A DNA stretch of 24,058 nucleotides from assembly GCA_024278035.1 (NCBI GenBank), contig JAJRUA010000029.1, positions 1 through 24,058 of the forward strand. Direction: 5' to 3'. The position numbers and the translations under genes were made by a program. Source of the stretch: Planctomycetota bacterium (GTDB taxonomy: Bacteria > Planctomycetota > Planctomycetia > Pirellulales > Lacipirellulaceae). The notes below the pieces were generated by a model that worked only from the letters and a program-made list of their open reading frames with translations, made no database searches and was not told the origin of the DNA. Positions within the stretch are counted from its first letter, which is position 1. The number at the start of each line of letters is the position of its first letter. This document shows, piece after piece, positions 7,404-18,169 of the stretch.

Positions 7404-9101
7404 CTATTGATTTCGCCCGGTGTCTAGATCATGGGTTGCTTGGTAAACTCGCTCTTGTCGAAGGGATAATCGGGCGAGTGCTTCTAGTAACTCGGCTTCT
7501 AATGCTTGTTCGCCTTCGATCATTTCATCGTACTGCTTGGTTCGATTGTTGATGCGTGTTTGAAGGGCGCGAATCATTCGTAACTCGGCCAGTTGGTCGA
7601 CCAACGGTTGCTCGCCAGGCTGGCCCTTGCCTTGCTGCTGCCGGGATTTTTGCTCTCGCAGTTTTTTGATCGCGTTTTGTAGGGCGGCAAGAATCTCTTC
7701 TAATGTGGCGATTACGTCCTCTTCTAGTCCTTGCGTAATCATGCCAAACTTTATGTTGGATAAGCGTTTGGCGACAACCGCCATGTCTTCTCTGGCTTGC
7801 TCAAGTGCTTCAGGAAAAGCAACCGACGTGGCATCTTCGCGGAGCAAGATTAACGCCCGATCGGCGTCGCGGATAATTTGACTTTCTTTACGGCCAAGTC
7901 GACCACTGGCAATTTCAAGTTCGTGGGTCTGGACTTTCGATTGATTGGCGTCGAGTTCCTGACTTTGCTCATAAACCTCGACCTGATCTTTGAGCATCTT
8001 GCGAAAGCGGGCTTCCAGCAAGACTAGAGTTCGCTCCAACTCTTCCTCGCGAAGCTGACGCAAAATGCGTTCAAGTTCGGCCTTGGCCTGTTCGAGTTCT
8101 CGCAACGCCTGTTCTTGTTTTTCGACGGCCTTCTCGCGTTTTGCTTTCTCCAGTTGCTCTTGTGCTTGCTGCATACGCTGCTTGGCTTGCTTCAGACGCT
8201 CAGCCGATCGTTGGGCAGGCGTCTGCTGAGACTCCTGCTGCGATTTTTGCTGGGGCCCGCCGGGGCTCGGTTGCCCTTCACTTGGCGAGCCTTGATTCGG
8301 AGAAGACGGACTTGGGTTTCCCTGCTCGCCCTTTTTTGAGTCCCCTTGGCTCGGCTTGCCAGCTTCGGACGGCTTGGGTTCGCTTTGCTCGGGCTTCCCC
8401 TGGCCAGATTGCTCGGGTGCTTTTTGAGCGGGATCGCCTCCCTCGCTTTCCTTGGACTCCTTCTCTGAGTCGCGTGGTTGGGCGTTTGGCGATTGCTGTG
8501 GGCCCTCCGTTTCTTCGATTCGATCGCGAAGCTTGCCTGTGGCTTCGGCGACTCGCTGTTGGTCTTTCGTCAATTGCTCGGATTGGTCGCCCCCGTCGGT
8601 TCGAGCTTTGATGCCTCGTTGTAGGCGAATGAGTTTTTTGAGTTCCGCGAGATATTTTTTGATTCGCTTGCGTTCTGACTCGATCTGCCGATCGCGGTCT
8701 TCTTGCAGCAAAAGTTCTAGGAGTTGTTGGAGGTCGACACGAAGTTTGCCCTGGGCATCGGCTGCATTGGCCAAACGCTCTTCCTGTAGGGCGCTGACAA
8801 TTAACTCAAACCGACCGGCGATATCTTGATCGCGACTTTGGGAAACCAATTCGCGTAGCAAGCGAGCACGCCGCGGTTGGGTCGAACGAGAAAGCTCTGC
8901 CAGTCGGCCAGCAAGTAACTCTAGGCGGTTGAACCGTTCGGCAATGCGAGACTCTTGGTCTGCTAATGCTGGAACCGATGGCTGGCGCAACCGGTTGTCC
9001 GGAGTTGGATCTTGAGCAAGCACTTGGCAAGCAGTCGAGGTCAAGAAAACGACCAAGATAGAAGTGAGCCAGTTCAAGATGGGTTTTGGATTTCGATCCA
9101 T
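7404..9101 (-). CDS. Secreted coiled-coil protein with a Ser/Pro/Gln-rich spacer
   Basis: 565 residues from ATG at 9101; a TTG two codons upstream is possible, and neither has a clear Shine-Dalgarno site. The signal sequence is about 1-30 (hydrophobic 10-22, cleavage near LAQ|DP). A Cys at residue 25 follows STA, a poor lipobox, so lipoprotein status is doubtful. Residues 45-195 are charged helices. Residues 199-298 form a low-complexity, probably disordered stretch rich in Ser, Pro, Gln, Gly and Glu. Residues 298-380 are a strong coiled coil (Gln/Glu/Lys heptads), and 390-560 is more helix with LREQKSRQQQ. No enzyme motif is visible. The gene starts 38 bases after the DUF4175-like gene, whose own coiled-coil tail makes a direct contact plausible. 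Likely an envelope structural or tethering component (inference). Confidence 0.93.
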   Translation of the reverse strand: MDRNPKPILNWLTSILVVFLTSTACQVLAQDPTPDNRLRQPSVPALADQESRIAERFNRLELLAGRLAELSRSTQPRRARLLRELVSQSRDQDIAGRFELIVSALQEERLANAADAQGKLRVDLQQLLELLLQEDRDRQIESERKRIKKYLAELKKLIRLQRGIKARTDGGDQSEQLTKDQQRVAEATGKLRDRIEETEGPQQSPNAQPRDSEKESKESEGGDPAQKAPEQSGQGKPEQSEPKPSEAGKPSQGDSKKGEQGNPSPSSPNQGSPSEGQPSPGGPQQKSQQESQQTPAQRSAERLKQAKQRMQQAQEQLEKAKREKAVEKQEQALRELEQAKAELERILRQLREEELERTLVLLEARFRKMLKDQVEVYEQSQELDANQSKVQTHELEIASGRLGRKESQIIRDADRALILLREDATSVAFPEALEQAREDMAVVAKRLSNIKFGMITQGLEEDVIATLEEILAALQNAIKKLREQKSRQQQGKGQPGEQPLVDQLAELRMIRALQTRINNRTKQYDEMIEGEQALEAELLEALARLSLRQERVYQATHDLDTGRNQ

Positions 9102-9139
9102 GTTCAATTCGCTATTCAGCGGGTTTCGACGTTGGGCGG

Positions 9140-11398
9140 TTACTCGTCGTCCAATAAGCTGCGCAGTTTTTCGCGGCGCTGTTTTTTGGTTTGCTCTTCA
9201 AGTTGTTTTTGCTCGTCTACAATTTCGCGGAGCAACTCCACTAATTCATTATAGCTTTCTAGTTCCAGCATTCGGTCGAGCACTTGCTTCATTTCCTCCG
9301 AGACAAGTTCGGCCTGAGCCACGCTCGTGGCCTGCCATTTTTTGCTACTTTCAGTCTCATGCAAGGCGGATTCAAACTTTTGAAGAATTTCTTCTAGCTC
9401 GGGCATGGGGCTGCTGGCGATTTCTCGGAGCGGGTCGGCGATTCCTCGTTCTAATCGTTGCTTCAGTTCTTCGGTATCGACTCGATTGTTGGTTAGTTCG
9501 CGAACTATTTCCTCAAAGCCATCGGCAACGCCCAAAGTTTCGTGAGCCAGTTGCGTCACGTTTTGTAAGGCTCCGCTAATTCGCAGTCGATCGCGTTCTT
9601 GGCGTCTCTCTAGGTCTTCTTGGTTGGAATTTTCGGTGTCGGTAAGCTCTTCGCTTTGCTTGGCTGGCTCGACTTCGATACGAGCAAGCAATTCGGTAGT
9701 GCCTAACATTTTCTCATATATCGCTTCAAACCGCTGTCGCAATCCTAGCTCTCGTTTTTCAAGCAAGGCCCGCAACTCAGACGACGTCACGACATCGAGC
9801 AAAAATCGTTGGCTCGAGCCGACATGTGCCTCTTGCTGGAGATTATACGCATCGCGGGCTTTGAGAGAGAGAGTAAGTTGCTGCCCTGGCTGTAACGCGA
9901 CGCGGCGATTGGCTGGTTCGCTTTCGTTTGCGGCCAAGTCAAAGTGGCCGAGTTCTGTTAGTTTTCGCCTTCCAGAAGGTTGAATCGCGAGCGGTCGTTC
10001 TTGTGGTACCTCTTTATCGATTTGATACTCAAACCAACTCGCTTCGATGCCATATTCGTCGGTCACTTGCCCAAAAAAGGGAATCGTCGCCTGGGGAGTG
10101 ATTGCAGAGCTAATCCCTCGCAATTGAACTGAAACTTCGGGTGGCTGGTCAGGGATTGTCGAGACGACCACTCGGTAAGGCTCGCGATTAGCAACTCCCT
10201 CGTGGTCGAGCATCGAAATTAGAAGGACTCGGTCTTCGGAGCCCGTCTTGACATCGAAGTTAAAATGCTTGGGAGTCGCTGTCGAGATTATGCAGGGCAA
10301 GTCCTCTAGGCTTTCGAGGTCGTGAACGGTGACTTGCTTTAAGGCTTTGTTGACCTGGACCCGACATTGGGCGGCAGTGCCTTCGGGCACTTCGACTCGG
10401 CCGCTCACAGGGATCGATTGAGGCGCACGCTGCATGTACTCAGGAAATTCCGACTCGAAGGTCATCCGGATAATTTGGGGGCGCTCGACAACTCGCAATT
10501 TCAAGCCGCGAAGACGATCGTCGCCTCCGAGAAGATCGAATTCAAGATCTGCGACAACATTCTTGAAAGTGTAGCGGAATTGTTGGCCACGATCGCGACC
10601 GACAAGTGCTTCGCCTACTTTGGTCATTGTGTCTCGTCCACGACGGCCATCCGCCAAACGGTAGCGAATTTCGATCGACTCGGGAGCCACATGCCCGTCG
10701 CGAACCGAGGCTTCGACTTGCAGCTCAAAATCGTCGTCGCGAGCCACGTTGACTGTGCGATTGTCCTGCGGATTGAAACCGATAACCGTAAGTTCGACGC
10801 GTCGCGGCCAAGGAGCTTCGCCAAGCTGCATTCGACCTAGCCAAAAGCTAAAGGCCTCTTGCTGGAAAGAGGCAAAAGCAAAAATTGAAAGCAACAGGGC
10901 AATCGCAAGACCCGACTTCCAAAGTAACGGGCGAAAACGGAAGACATGGCGAAGCTTGATTCGTCGCATCGCCGTGGCAGCCACTTGCCCCGTATTTTGG
11001 AGCAGTTGGTTGTGCCCGAGCGGCTGGCTGTCCTTTGCCGTTCGATGTTCAGAAGCTTCGATCGTAGTGACAAGACTTTCTCCCAGTTCGGGGAAATTGC
11101 GTTCCAAGAGCAGAGCCAAACTTGAATTGGGAAGCCTTCGGAAGGTACGTGAAAGCAGAAAACGAACCGTCACATAAGATGTGGCCGCGAGAACGAGGGC
11201 CCACATCGCGACCCGAACGGCAGGCTGAGGTTCAAACGACCAGTCAATCGCTAGCCCGAGCCAAAAGGCAAGGCCGAACACTATGGCGATCGAAGCAAGT
11301 CCTTCGACCGCAACGTAGAGCCGTACCATCCAACGGAGCAGCGTAACTTTGCGAGTCACGGGCTTGAGGCTTGTCAATGGTAGAGTAGTGGTCGACAT
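9140..11398 (-). CDS. DUF4175-like membrane protein with long coiled-coil tail
   Basis: 752 residues from ATG at 11398, two bases after the stop of the preceding VWA gene (TAA-AA-ATG). A longer reading frame from 11455 exists, but it would overlap that gene and add an uncharacteristic leader, so the coupled ATG is preferred. Transmembrane helices are at about residues 24-50, 62-82 and 158-178. A large extracytoplasmic beta-rich portion (about 200-510) follows, with Ig-like strands such as FESEFPEYMQR. A charged coiled-coil region (about 545-752) ends in KKQRREKLRSLLDDE. This layout resembles DUF4175-type proteins, which are often encoded beside VWA/BatA genes; the family name is from general resemblance. 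Probable role: membrane scaffold linking the VWA complex to the secreted coiled-coil protein. Confidence 0.92.
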   Translation of the reverse strand: MSTTTLPLTSLKPVTRKVTLLRWMVRLYVAVEGLASIAIVFGLAFWLGLAIDWSFEPQPAVRVAMWALVLAATSYVTVRFLLSRTFRRLPNSSLALLLERNFPELGESLVTTIEASEHRTAKDSQPLGHNQLLQNTGQVAATAMRRIKLRHVFRFRPLLWKSGLAIALLLSIFAFASFQQEAFSFWLGRMQLGEAPWPRRVELTVIGFNPQDNRTVNVARDDDFELQVEASVRDGHVAPESIEIRYRLADGRRGRDTMTKVGEALVGRDRGQQFRYTFKNVVADLEFDLLGGDDRLRGLKLRVVERPQIIRMTFESEFPEYMQRAPQSIPVSGRVEVPEGTAAQCRVQVNKALKQVTVHDLESLEDLPCIISTATPKHFNFDVKTGSEDRVLLISMLDHEGVANREPYRVVVSTIPDQPPEVSVQLRGISSAITPQATIPFFGQVTDEYGIEASWFEYQIDKEVPQERPLAIQPSGRRKLTELGHFDLAANESEPANRRVALQPGQQLTLSLKARDAYNLQQEAHVGSSQRFLLDVVTSSELRALLEKRELGLRQRFEAIYEKMLGTTELLARIEVEPAKQSEELTDTENSNQEDLERRQERDRLRISGALQNVTQLAHETLGVADGFEEIVRELTNNRVDTEELKQRLERGIADPLREIASSPMPELEEILQKFESALHETESSKKWQATSVAQAELVSEEMKQVLDRMLELESYNELVELLREIVDEQKQLEEQTKKQRREKLRSLLDDE

Positions 11399-11400
11399 TT

Positions 11401-13890
11401 TTAAGCGAGTTTCATCAATCGGCGTAGGAACCATTCGAGGCAAAGGGCTCCACAAATAATGGCTAAAAGGTTTTTATTGAGGCGTTCGGTAAAGTCGTTG
11501 TCAGGCGACCCTCGGAGGGTTTTTAGCTCGGCTCGGCTTATAATTTGATCTGCCAGTGGTTCAAGCCCCTCGCGTCCTTCGACAGCCGAGGCGAGGGTTG
11601 CGTAGTATTGTCCTCCGGACTGATTTGCGAGTGCCGTTAACAAGGTCACGTTTCGGCGAGTTTGCTCGAACTCAAGGCTTGGCACCGTCACCTGAATGCG
11701 ACGCACAAGCTGTTCGTCGAGGACCTCGGGAATTGGGAGTTCGATTCGATAGGAGCCCTCCTTGCGAACATTAAATTGTCCGACAAAGCTGCCGGGGCGA
11801 TTGGGGTCGGCAGTCATCGCTAGGTTTTGACCTTTGCCGCGGGGATCGAGAACCCGCGCCGTCACGCGGTCCAGATGCAGTGGTTCACGGCTTGCTGTAG
11901 AAAGCTGCGCTCGGACGACCACTTCGTCGCCAACCGAGTAGCGATCTCGCTGGATTAACAACTGTCCGTGGGAAGAACCTCGCAGGAGTCTTCCTTGGCT
12001 TACATGGCGAATTAGCCGAGTGGTTAGGACTTCAAAATAGCGAACATCTAAACTGCGAAGCCGCCAGAGTTCGCCACTGCCCATGTAAAAAACTCGACCG
12101 CCGCCGTAGAAATGTTCTGCCCAGTAGACCGGTCGGTCGACAGAAATCCCTGCGTCGGGATCGCTATAGCGAGCCAACACACGTGCGCCCGGCTTGGGTC
12201 CTTTTACAGCGAAGCAGCCAAAAACGCCTTTGAACTCTGACCAGAGCGAACGGCTTTCGTCTGCCGAGTCGGCGAGCCAAAGATGGTCTGACTCCTCGCC
12301 TTCGCGGGAAAAAAGAATCGGCCAGGCGGTTTTCGATCCGTAAATGCCATCGTCGAGCAGTGTGAGCCGACGTTGAAACTCAACCGGATAGAGGGCACGG
12401 ATCTTGCCGAGTTCGGGGCTCTGAACCCAACTCGAAGTGTGAATTGGCCCCGCCACGACAATCAATCCGCCTGCTTCTTCGGCCACCCAAGCTTCTAATA
12501 GATCTGCTTGCTGAGCGTCGAGCAGAGTCCAGTCGGGATCGAATGCCACAATGCAGTCGTAATCGTACAACGCTTCTTTGGTTTGAGGAAACTCCTCAAG
12601 AATTTGGTTGGCATCCTGAGAAATCCCCGGCTGTGCCGCTTGAAGCAGGATGTCAACCGTGGCGTGCCGATCTCGCCGCAACTGGTCGCGGAGGAAACGA
12701 TAGTCTCGCGTTGCGCCACTGGCAATCAGCAAGACCCGGGTTTGCGTTTCGACGATTTCCATTTCAGCAGAGCGACTATTGTCGTCCGAAAATTGGTCGT
12801 CGGTGGGTGCGTGAATTTGGACTTCTAAAAGTAAGCGACCAACTTCGGCGGGTTCTATCTGGAAATGCAAGGGAATCAGTTGTTCGTCAGAGTCGAACGT
12901 AACTTCCTGCTGGCCAATCTGGCTAGCTGCCGTCGCGGCGGCGCCAGCTTCTCGGGCGAGCAGTTCCACTTGAACGCTGCGACCGGCAAACCCTTCGCCT
13001 CGGATGAGAGCTCGCACAGTCACGTTATCTTCGGGGTAAACTCGGGCCGGGACGTTAAGCTCTTGCACGCGCAGATTTCGCCTCGCCTCGGCGGAACCTA
13101 CCCCTAGGGTGAAAATGGGAATTTCCTGGGGCTGAGTACCCTCGGCAAGAGATAAAGGCTCGGTGCCGAGGTTTTGTCCGCCATCGGAGATCAGAATAAT
13201 TCCCGCCAGGGGGTGTCCGTCGTCGCGTAGGAGAGAATCTTTGATCGCATCGCCCAAGCGGGTCTCGACGCCTTGAGGCAGAAGCTGGTCTGCCCAGTTG
13301 GTCTCAGAAGGGCCCGTTTTTTGAGTCGGTGGATCTTTCTTGCCAGCCTCATCGGCTGTTGGAGCTAGGCGGGGCCAGCGGGCCAGGTGTCTGACTTCGG
13401 TGTCGAAAGCCGAAAGAGTGACCTCGTGTTGCTGGCGAAGCTCCGCAATCAAAGGGGAGTTGACCAGCGACTGACGCACGATTTCGTAACGAGCGGCTTT
13501 CTCGTTCTGTTCGAGGGTTTCGTCCTCGACCGACATGCTTTGACTTGTGTCGACAAGAATCGAGACTACCGAGTCGGTTACCACTTGCTGATCGACACGC
13601 CTTTCGAGGCCAAGAAAGAACAGCACCGTTCCGGCAAGAGCGGTGAGTCTTAACGCGGGGAGCAAAAATTGCAAAAAACGGTTCAACGGTCCACGTTCGC
13701 GACGATAGACCCACAGGACGTACAGCGCGAGAATCGCTATCAGCGAGCCTAAGGCGATCCAGAAGAAACGCGGCTCGTCGAACTGGCCGAGGCGTCTGAA
13801 CTCATAAGCCACCAATTCGCGCACCTCGCCCCCTTCTTGGGGTGGCGTCGTTACGGCAAGCGGAAGTGATTGTAAGAACGTGAAGTTCAT
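11401..13890 (-). CDS. Membrane VWA protein with amidotransferase-like domain
   Basis: 829 residues, ATG start; no Shine-Dalgarno site is visible. Transmembrane helices are at about 42-62, 76-95 and, at the C-terminus, 807-823. A von Willebrand A domain spans about 108-268 with MIDAS motif DTSQS (114-118) and ISDGGQN near 234. Ig-like strands follow (about 270-385). Residues 385-630 look like a class I glutamine-amidotransferase (ThuA-like) fold (TRVLLIASG, YDCIVAFDPDW, GGLIVVAGP), with no catalytic Cys at the elbow, so it is probably a binding domain. A second beta-rich section (640-770) precedes the C-terminal helix. It is separated by 75 bases from the BatA-type gene upstream and by 2 bases from the DUF4175-like gene downstream. 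Large two-ended membrane VWA proteins of this kind commonly accompany MoxR and DUF58 genes and are thought to assemble under MoxR control. Confidence 0.94.
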   Translation of the reverse strand: MNFTFLQSLPLAVTTPPQEGGEVRELVAYEFRRLGQFDEPRFFWIALGSLIAILALYVLWVYRRERGPLNRFLQFLLPALRLTALAGTVLFFLGLERRVDQQVVTDSVVSILVDTSQSMSVEDETLEQNEKAARYEIVRQSLVNSPLIAELRQQHEVTLSAFDTEVRHLARWPRLAPTADEAGKKDPPTQKTGPSETNWADQLLPQGVETRLGDAIKDSLLRDDGHPLAGIILISDGGQNLGTEPLSLAEGTQPQEIPIFTLGVGSAEARRNLRVQELNVPARVYPEDNVTVRALIRGEGFAGRSVQVELLAREAGAAATAASQIGQQEVTFDSDEQLIPLHFQIEPAEVGRLLLEVQIHAPTDDQFSDDNSRSAEMEIVETQTRVLLIASGATRDYRFLRDQLRRDRHATVDILLQAAQPGISQDANQILEEFPQTKEALYDYDCIVAFDPDWTLLDAQQADLLEAWVAEEAGGLIVVAGPIHTSSWVQSPELGKIRALYPVEFQRRLTLLDDGIYGSKTAWPILFSREGEESDHLWLADSADESRSLWSEFKGVFGCFAVKGPKPGARVLARYSDPDAGISVDRPVYWAEHFYGGGRVFYMGSGELWRLRSLDVRYFEVLTTRLIRHVSQGRLLRGSSHGQLLIQRDRYSVGDEVVVRAQLSTASREPLHLDRVTARVLDPRGKGQNLAMTADPNRPGSFVGQFNVRKEGSYRIELPIPEVLDEQLVRRIQVTVPSLEFEQTRRNVTLLTALANQSGGQYYATLASAVEGREGLEPLADQIISRAELKTLRGSPDNDFTERLNKNLLAIICGALCLEWFLRRLMKLA

Positions 13891-13965
13891 TCGTGTTTGG
13901 TTGGGGAATCTGGCGAACGGTTCGATCGCGGCTACGATTAAAAATTTAGTTTAGGTTTCTCTTTT

Positions 13966-16176
13966 TCAAACTCTTGAATGGTAACTGGTTCGGTAAGCAA
14001 GCCATTGTTCGGCAAGGAGGGTAGCCAGCAGCAAGTACAACAAGGTGTCGCTAAGGCGGAATCCGGCCAATTGATCGTCGTTGCTTGCCATCTGCGAGGC
14101 GAGCGAAAATTCGTAGTCGATTCCTTTCAGTCGTTGTGCCAAACCTGAGCGGTCAAGGTGATGTAAGTCACCCTCGCCGGGCGGCACATTGACGGCCACG
14201 TAACGCTGCTCGGGCTTGCCATCGCGTGGCTGCAATTCAAACTGCCAAATGCCGCTTACTTCACTCCGACCTGGGTTGACCAAATAGATATTCGACTCGT
14301 CCAGCGGAGACAACGCGATTTCTTGGCTTTCGTGCGTACGGGGGATACGCATACGCAGCTCCGGCTGATAGTCTGCCACGGGAAGTTCCATCTGTAGCTC
14401 GTCGCCGACGAGGTTGTGTTTCGATTGCCGACTTGTCGACGAAAGATAGCCAATAAGCTCGTTCGCGTAGACCGGAAAGACTGGATTCAGACTCAGATTG
14501 CTCCAGCTTCCCAGCTCGGTTTTCCCCGGCGAAAGTTTGCATAGCTGGAGCACCACGCGACCTTTGCCAAACTGGCGGTCGACGACCAATGGTGCGCCAT
14601 TTCGCAAAGTAGCGAGGACGGTCGTCTCGCCGCTTTCGGGCAGTTGCCATGCCGGGTCGATCGCGTAGTAGAAAGCGACATTCACAACCGACAGAAAACT
14701 ATTACGCTGCCCAGCAAAAACGCGAAATAGAGGATGGTTTGAAACTTCGAGGTCGGGCTTGGCGAGATCCGCATCGTTGAGCAATTGAGAAGGGACGTCG
14801 AGCGGAGCTGCCAGCAGTCCGGTGCCATCGCGATAGAGGCGTTCGTTGTAAAAAGCCTGCTGAACTTGCGGGCCAAGAAAGATTCCTAAGCCGCCTCCGT
14901 TTCTGACATAACCTTCTAATGCTTCGATTTCGGTGTCGTCGAGTCGTGCCACATCGAGCAAGCAGATTGCGGCAAATTTTTCGAGCTGGTCGTGTTTGCG
15001 GAGAAAACTGGGGGGCTCAACTTGCGGGCTCCAGCTTGGCTTGCTGGCTCCGCCGGGAGCGAGGGCCGTGCGCAGAAAAAATCCGTCGTCGCCTGCACGC
15101 GAACCATCGATCAACAAGACAGGAAACTTGCTTGGCACCTGGCAGGCAAAATAACTTACGTTGTCGGTCTCAAGCGAGTCACTTTCTAACGAGGCCTGGA
15201 GCTGATGGGCGCCAGCCAAGGGAAACGTAACGCGGAATCGTCGGGTGACCTCTTCGCCCGGCTTGATTTCGTCGAAGAGCACCGCCGGCAGTTTGTGCCC
15301 ATCTTGAGTTACGCTCACCGCGACCGAAGAAGCAGGTTCGTTGCCGAAGTTGGTAACATTTAACTGAAACCAAGTTTCGACGCCCGCAGCTCGAATTCCT
15401 GCCTCGGGCTCTAGGCGTGTGACTGCCAGATTGGGGCGTGTTTCTTCCACACACTGAATCAAATGCAAGCTGGCCGCTTGATTTCGTAGCTGGCCAAGCA
15501 TCTGTCGCGTTTGGGTGTCTTTGTCCCACTGATGATTACGAAAGTCGGAAATAAGATAAACGATGCGTGTTTCGTCTCCGCTAGCCTCGGGCAGAGAAAG
15601 AGCCGCTTGGAGTGCGTCGAGAGGTCTCGCGTCGGTTTCAGAAACTTGGAGCTTGTTCAAAAGCGACTGAACTTCGTCGGCCAATGGTTTATCAAGCGGT
15701 CGGTCTCCCAAATCAGGCTGGGCCCCGGCTGAGAGGTGCCTCGATTGCGAAAAACGTAGAAGCGTAAGTTTCTGTGGCTCGCTACGTACTACCGCTTGGG
15801 CAATAAGGCGATTAACGGCACGTTTGGCTTCTTTGAGTGCATTCGTTTGCCCCCAACGGTCGGCCATCGAGTAGCTGTCGTCCAAAAGAACAAGATGGTG
15901 CGTTGTACCTTGGCCGAGTAGGCCTCCCCAGTGCGAACGAAGAATGGGGCCAGCCAGCATAAAAACGATGAGTGCTACCGCTGCCGTGCGTAGCAAAAGA
16001 AGCAAAAGTTGCTTAAGGACAATCCACTTTTTATTCTTCCGCTGGCTTTCGAGAAGAAAATCCATGGCCGCCCAAGGTACGCGCCGATGCCGGCGCAAGT
16101 TGATCAAGTGGATCACCAGCGGCAAAGCAATCAGCGGTAATCCAATCGCTAATAGCGATTGAAACAGGAACGACAC
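13966..16176 (-). CDS. BatA-type membrane VWA protein with amidotransferase-like domain
   Basis: 736 residues from a GTG start, set by an AAGGAG site 8 bases upstream. The N-terminus is the BatA membrane module: helix at 3-25, then INLRRHRRVPWAAMDFLL, then helix 52-76. A von Willebrand A domain follows (about 94-245) with DDSYS at 99-103 (MIDAS form DxSxS) and LISDF near 209-212. An Ig-like stretch (250-345) leads to an amidotransferase-like region (about 350-530; FPVLLIDGS, YVRNGGGLGIFLGP), again without an obvious nucleophile Cys. The C-terminal helix is at about 708-725. The MIDAS residues should bind a divalent metal and ligand. It is encoded directly after the DUF58 gene, so the set MoxR-DUF58-BatA is complete. 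Confidence 0.95.
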   Translation of the reverse strand: MSFLFQSLLAIGLPLIALPLVIHLINLRRHRRVPWAAMDFLLESQRKNKKWIVLKQLLLLLLRTAAVALIVFMLAGPILRSHWGGLLGQGTTHHLVLLDDSYSMADRWGQTNALKEAKRAVNRLIAQAVVRSEPQKLTLLRFSQSRHLSAGAQPDLGDRPLDKPLADEVQSLLNKLQVSETDARPLDALQAALSLPEASGDETRIVYLISDFRNHQWDKDTQTRQMLGQLRNQAASLHLIQCVEETRPNLAVTRLEPEAGIRAAGVETWFQLNVTNFGNEPASSVAVSVTQDGHKLPAVLFDEIKPGEEVTRRFRVTFPLAGAHQLQASLESDSLETDNVSYFACQVPSKFPVLLIDGSRAGDDGFFLRTALAPGGASKPSWSPQVEPPSFLRKHDQLEKFAAICLLDVARLDDTEIEALEGYVRNGGGLGIFLGPQVQQAFYNERLYRDGTGLLAAPLDVPSQLLNDADLAKPDLEVSNHPLFRVFAGQRNSFLSVVNVAFYYAIDPAWQLPESGETTVLATLRNGAPLVVDRQFGKGRVVLQLCKLSPGKTELGSWSNLSLNPVFPVYANELIGYLSSTSRQSKHNLVGDELQMELPVADYQPELRMRIPRTHESQEIALSPLDESNIYLVNPGRSEVSGIWQFELQPRDGKPEQRYVAVNVPPGEGDLHHLDRSGLAQRLKGIDYEFSLASQMASNDDQLAGFRLSDTLLYLLLATLLAEQWLAYRTSYHSRV

Positions 16177-16184
16177 GGGATTTT

Positions 16185-16190
16185 CTCCTT
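16185..16190 (-). promoter_or_regulatory. Ribosome binding site for the BatA-type gene
   Basis: AAGGAG lies 8 bases before the GTG at 16176, and its first bases belong to the TAA stop codon of the DUF58 gene (TAAGGAG). This supports the GTG start and suggests coupled translation. Confidence 0.8.
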
Positions 16191-17059
16191 AATGAATTCT
16201 TGCTGAATCAATCCGGCTGGATAAAAAGGCAGCCAACGCGGCATCTAATGGCTCGCTCGTACGAACCAGCGCATAGTCGACCGCATCGCGGGCACAGCCG
16301 CGGCGCAGTGTGGTCAAGAACTTTTCAACGGCGGCTAAGTACCCCTCACGCAGTGCCCGCGGATTGCACGTCATGTGGTTTGGTGTTTCCATTCCTTCAA
16401 ATCGCGTTGGGCCTTCAAAAGGAAAATCCAATTCGTCATCATCCATGATATGAAGCACAAGCACATCGTGCCCACGCTGGCGGAGAAGCCGAAGCCCTCG
16501 CAAAACCGGTTCTACGTCGCCCAATAAATCGGAAATCAGAATCATCATCCCGCGACGAGGGCTTACTTCAACGATCTCGCGTAGAATCGCCCCGGTGTCG
16601 GTTTTATGCTGAGGCTCACTCGCGTCAAGTGCTTTGACGATCGATTTGAGATGCGTTTGCCTGCTGCGCATCGGAGTCCGAGCACGAATCGATTCGTCGA
16701 AAGCAATGCAACTGACCGTATCGTGTTGTCTGAGCAGCAAATAGGCCAAGCTGGATGCGACCGTGGCCGCATATTCATATTTACTCAATGGTCCCGAACC
16801 GTACTGCATACTCGCCGAGACGTCGACCATGAGTGTGCAACGCATGTTCGTGTCTTCTTCAAACTGTTTCACGTACAGACGGTCTTGCTTGGCCCAGACT
16901 TTCCAATCGACATGGCGCAGGTCGTCGCCAGGAGCGTACTGGCGGTGCTGCAAAAACTCAACTGATTGGCCGTAGTAAGGGCTGCGGTGCATACCGCTAA
17001 GCAGCCCTTCGACGATATGTCGAGCGCGTAGCTCTAGCCGACCAATTCGTCGTATCGCT

Positions 17060-18115
<1,056 letters not shown>

Positions 18116-18169
18116 TCCGTAATGCCAATTGTTTCGTAGGTGGTTGTTAATCAGAAGCTGCTATTGAAC

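Noticed and set aside
8141..8611. Long plus-strand open frame (156 codons) opposite the coiled-coil gene
   Set aside because: It lies entirely antisense to the low-complexity spacer and coiled coil; GC and codon bias of the real gene keep the opposite frame open. No family motif or ribosome site is visible.
9064..9579. Plus-strand open frame of 171 codons across the DUF4175-like and coiled-coil gene ends
   Set aside because: It is antisense to well-supported genes and its translation shows no recognisable motif.
11399..11455. 19-residue N-terminal extension of the DUF4175-like protein
   Set aside because: It would overlap the VWA gene end; the ATG two bases after that stop is the natural coupled start.
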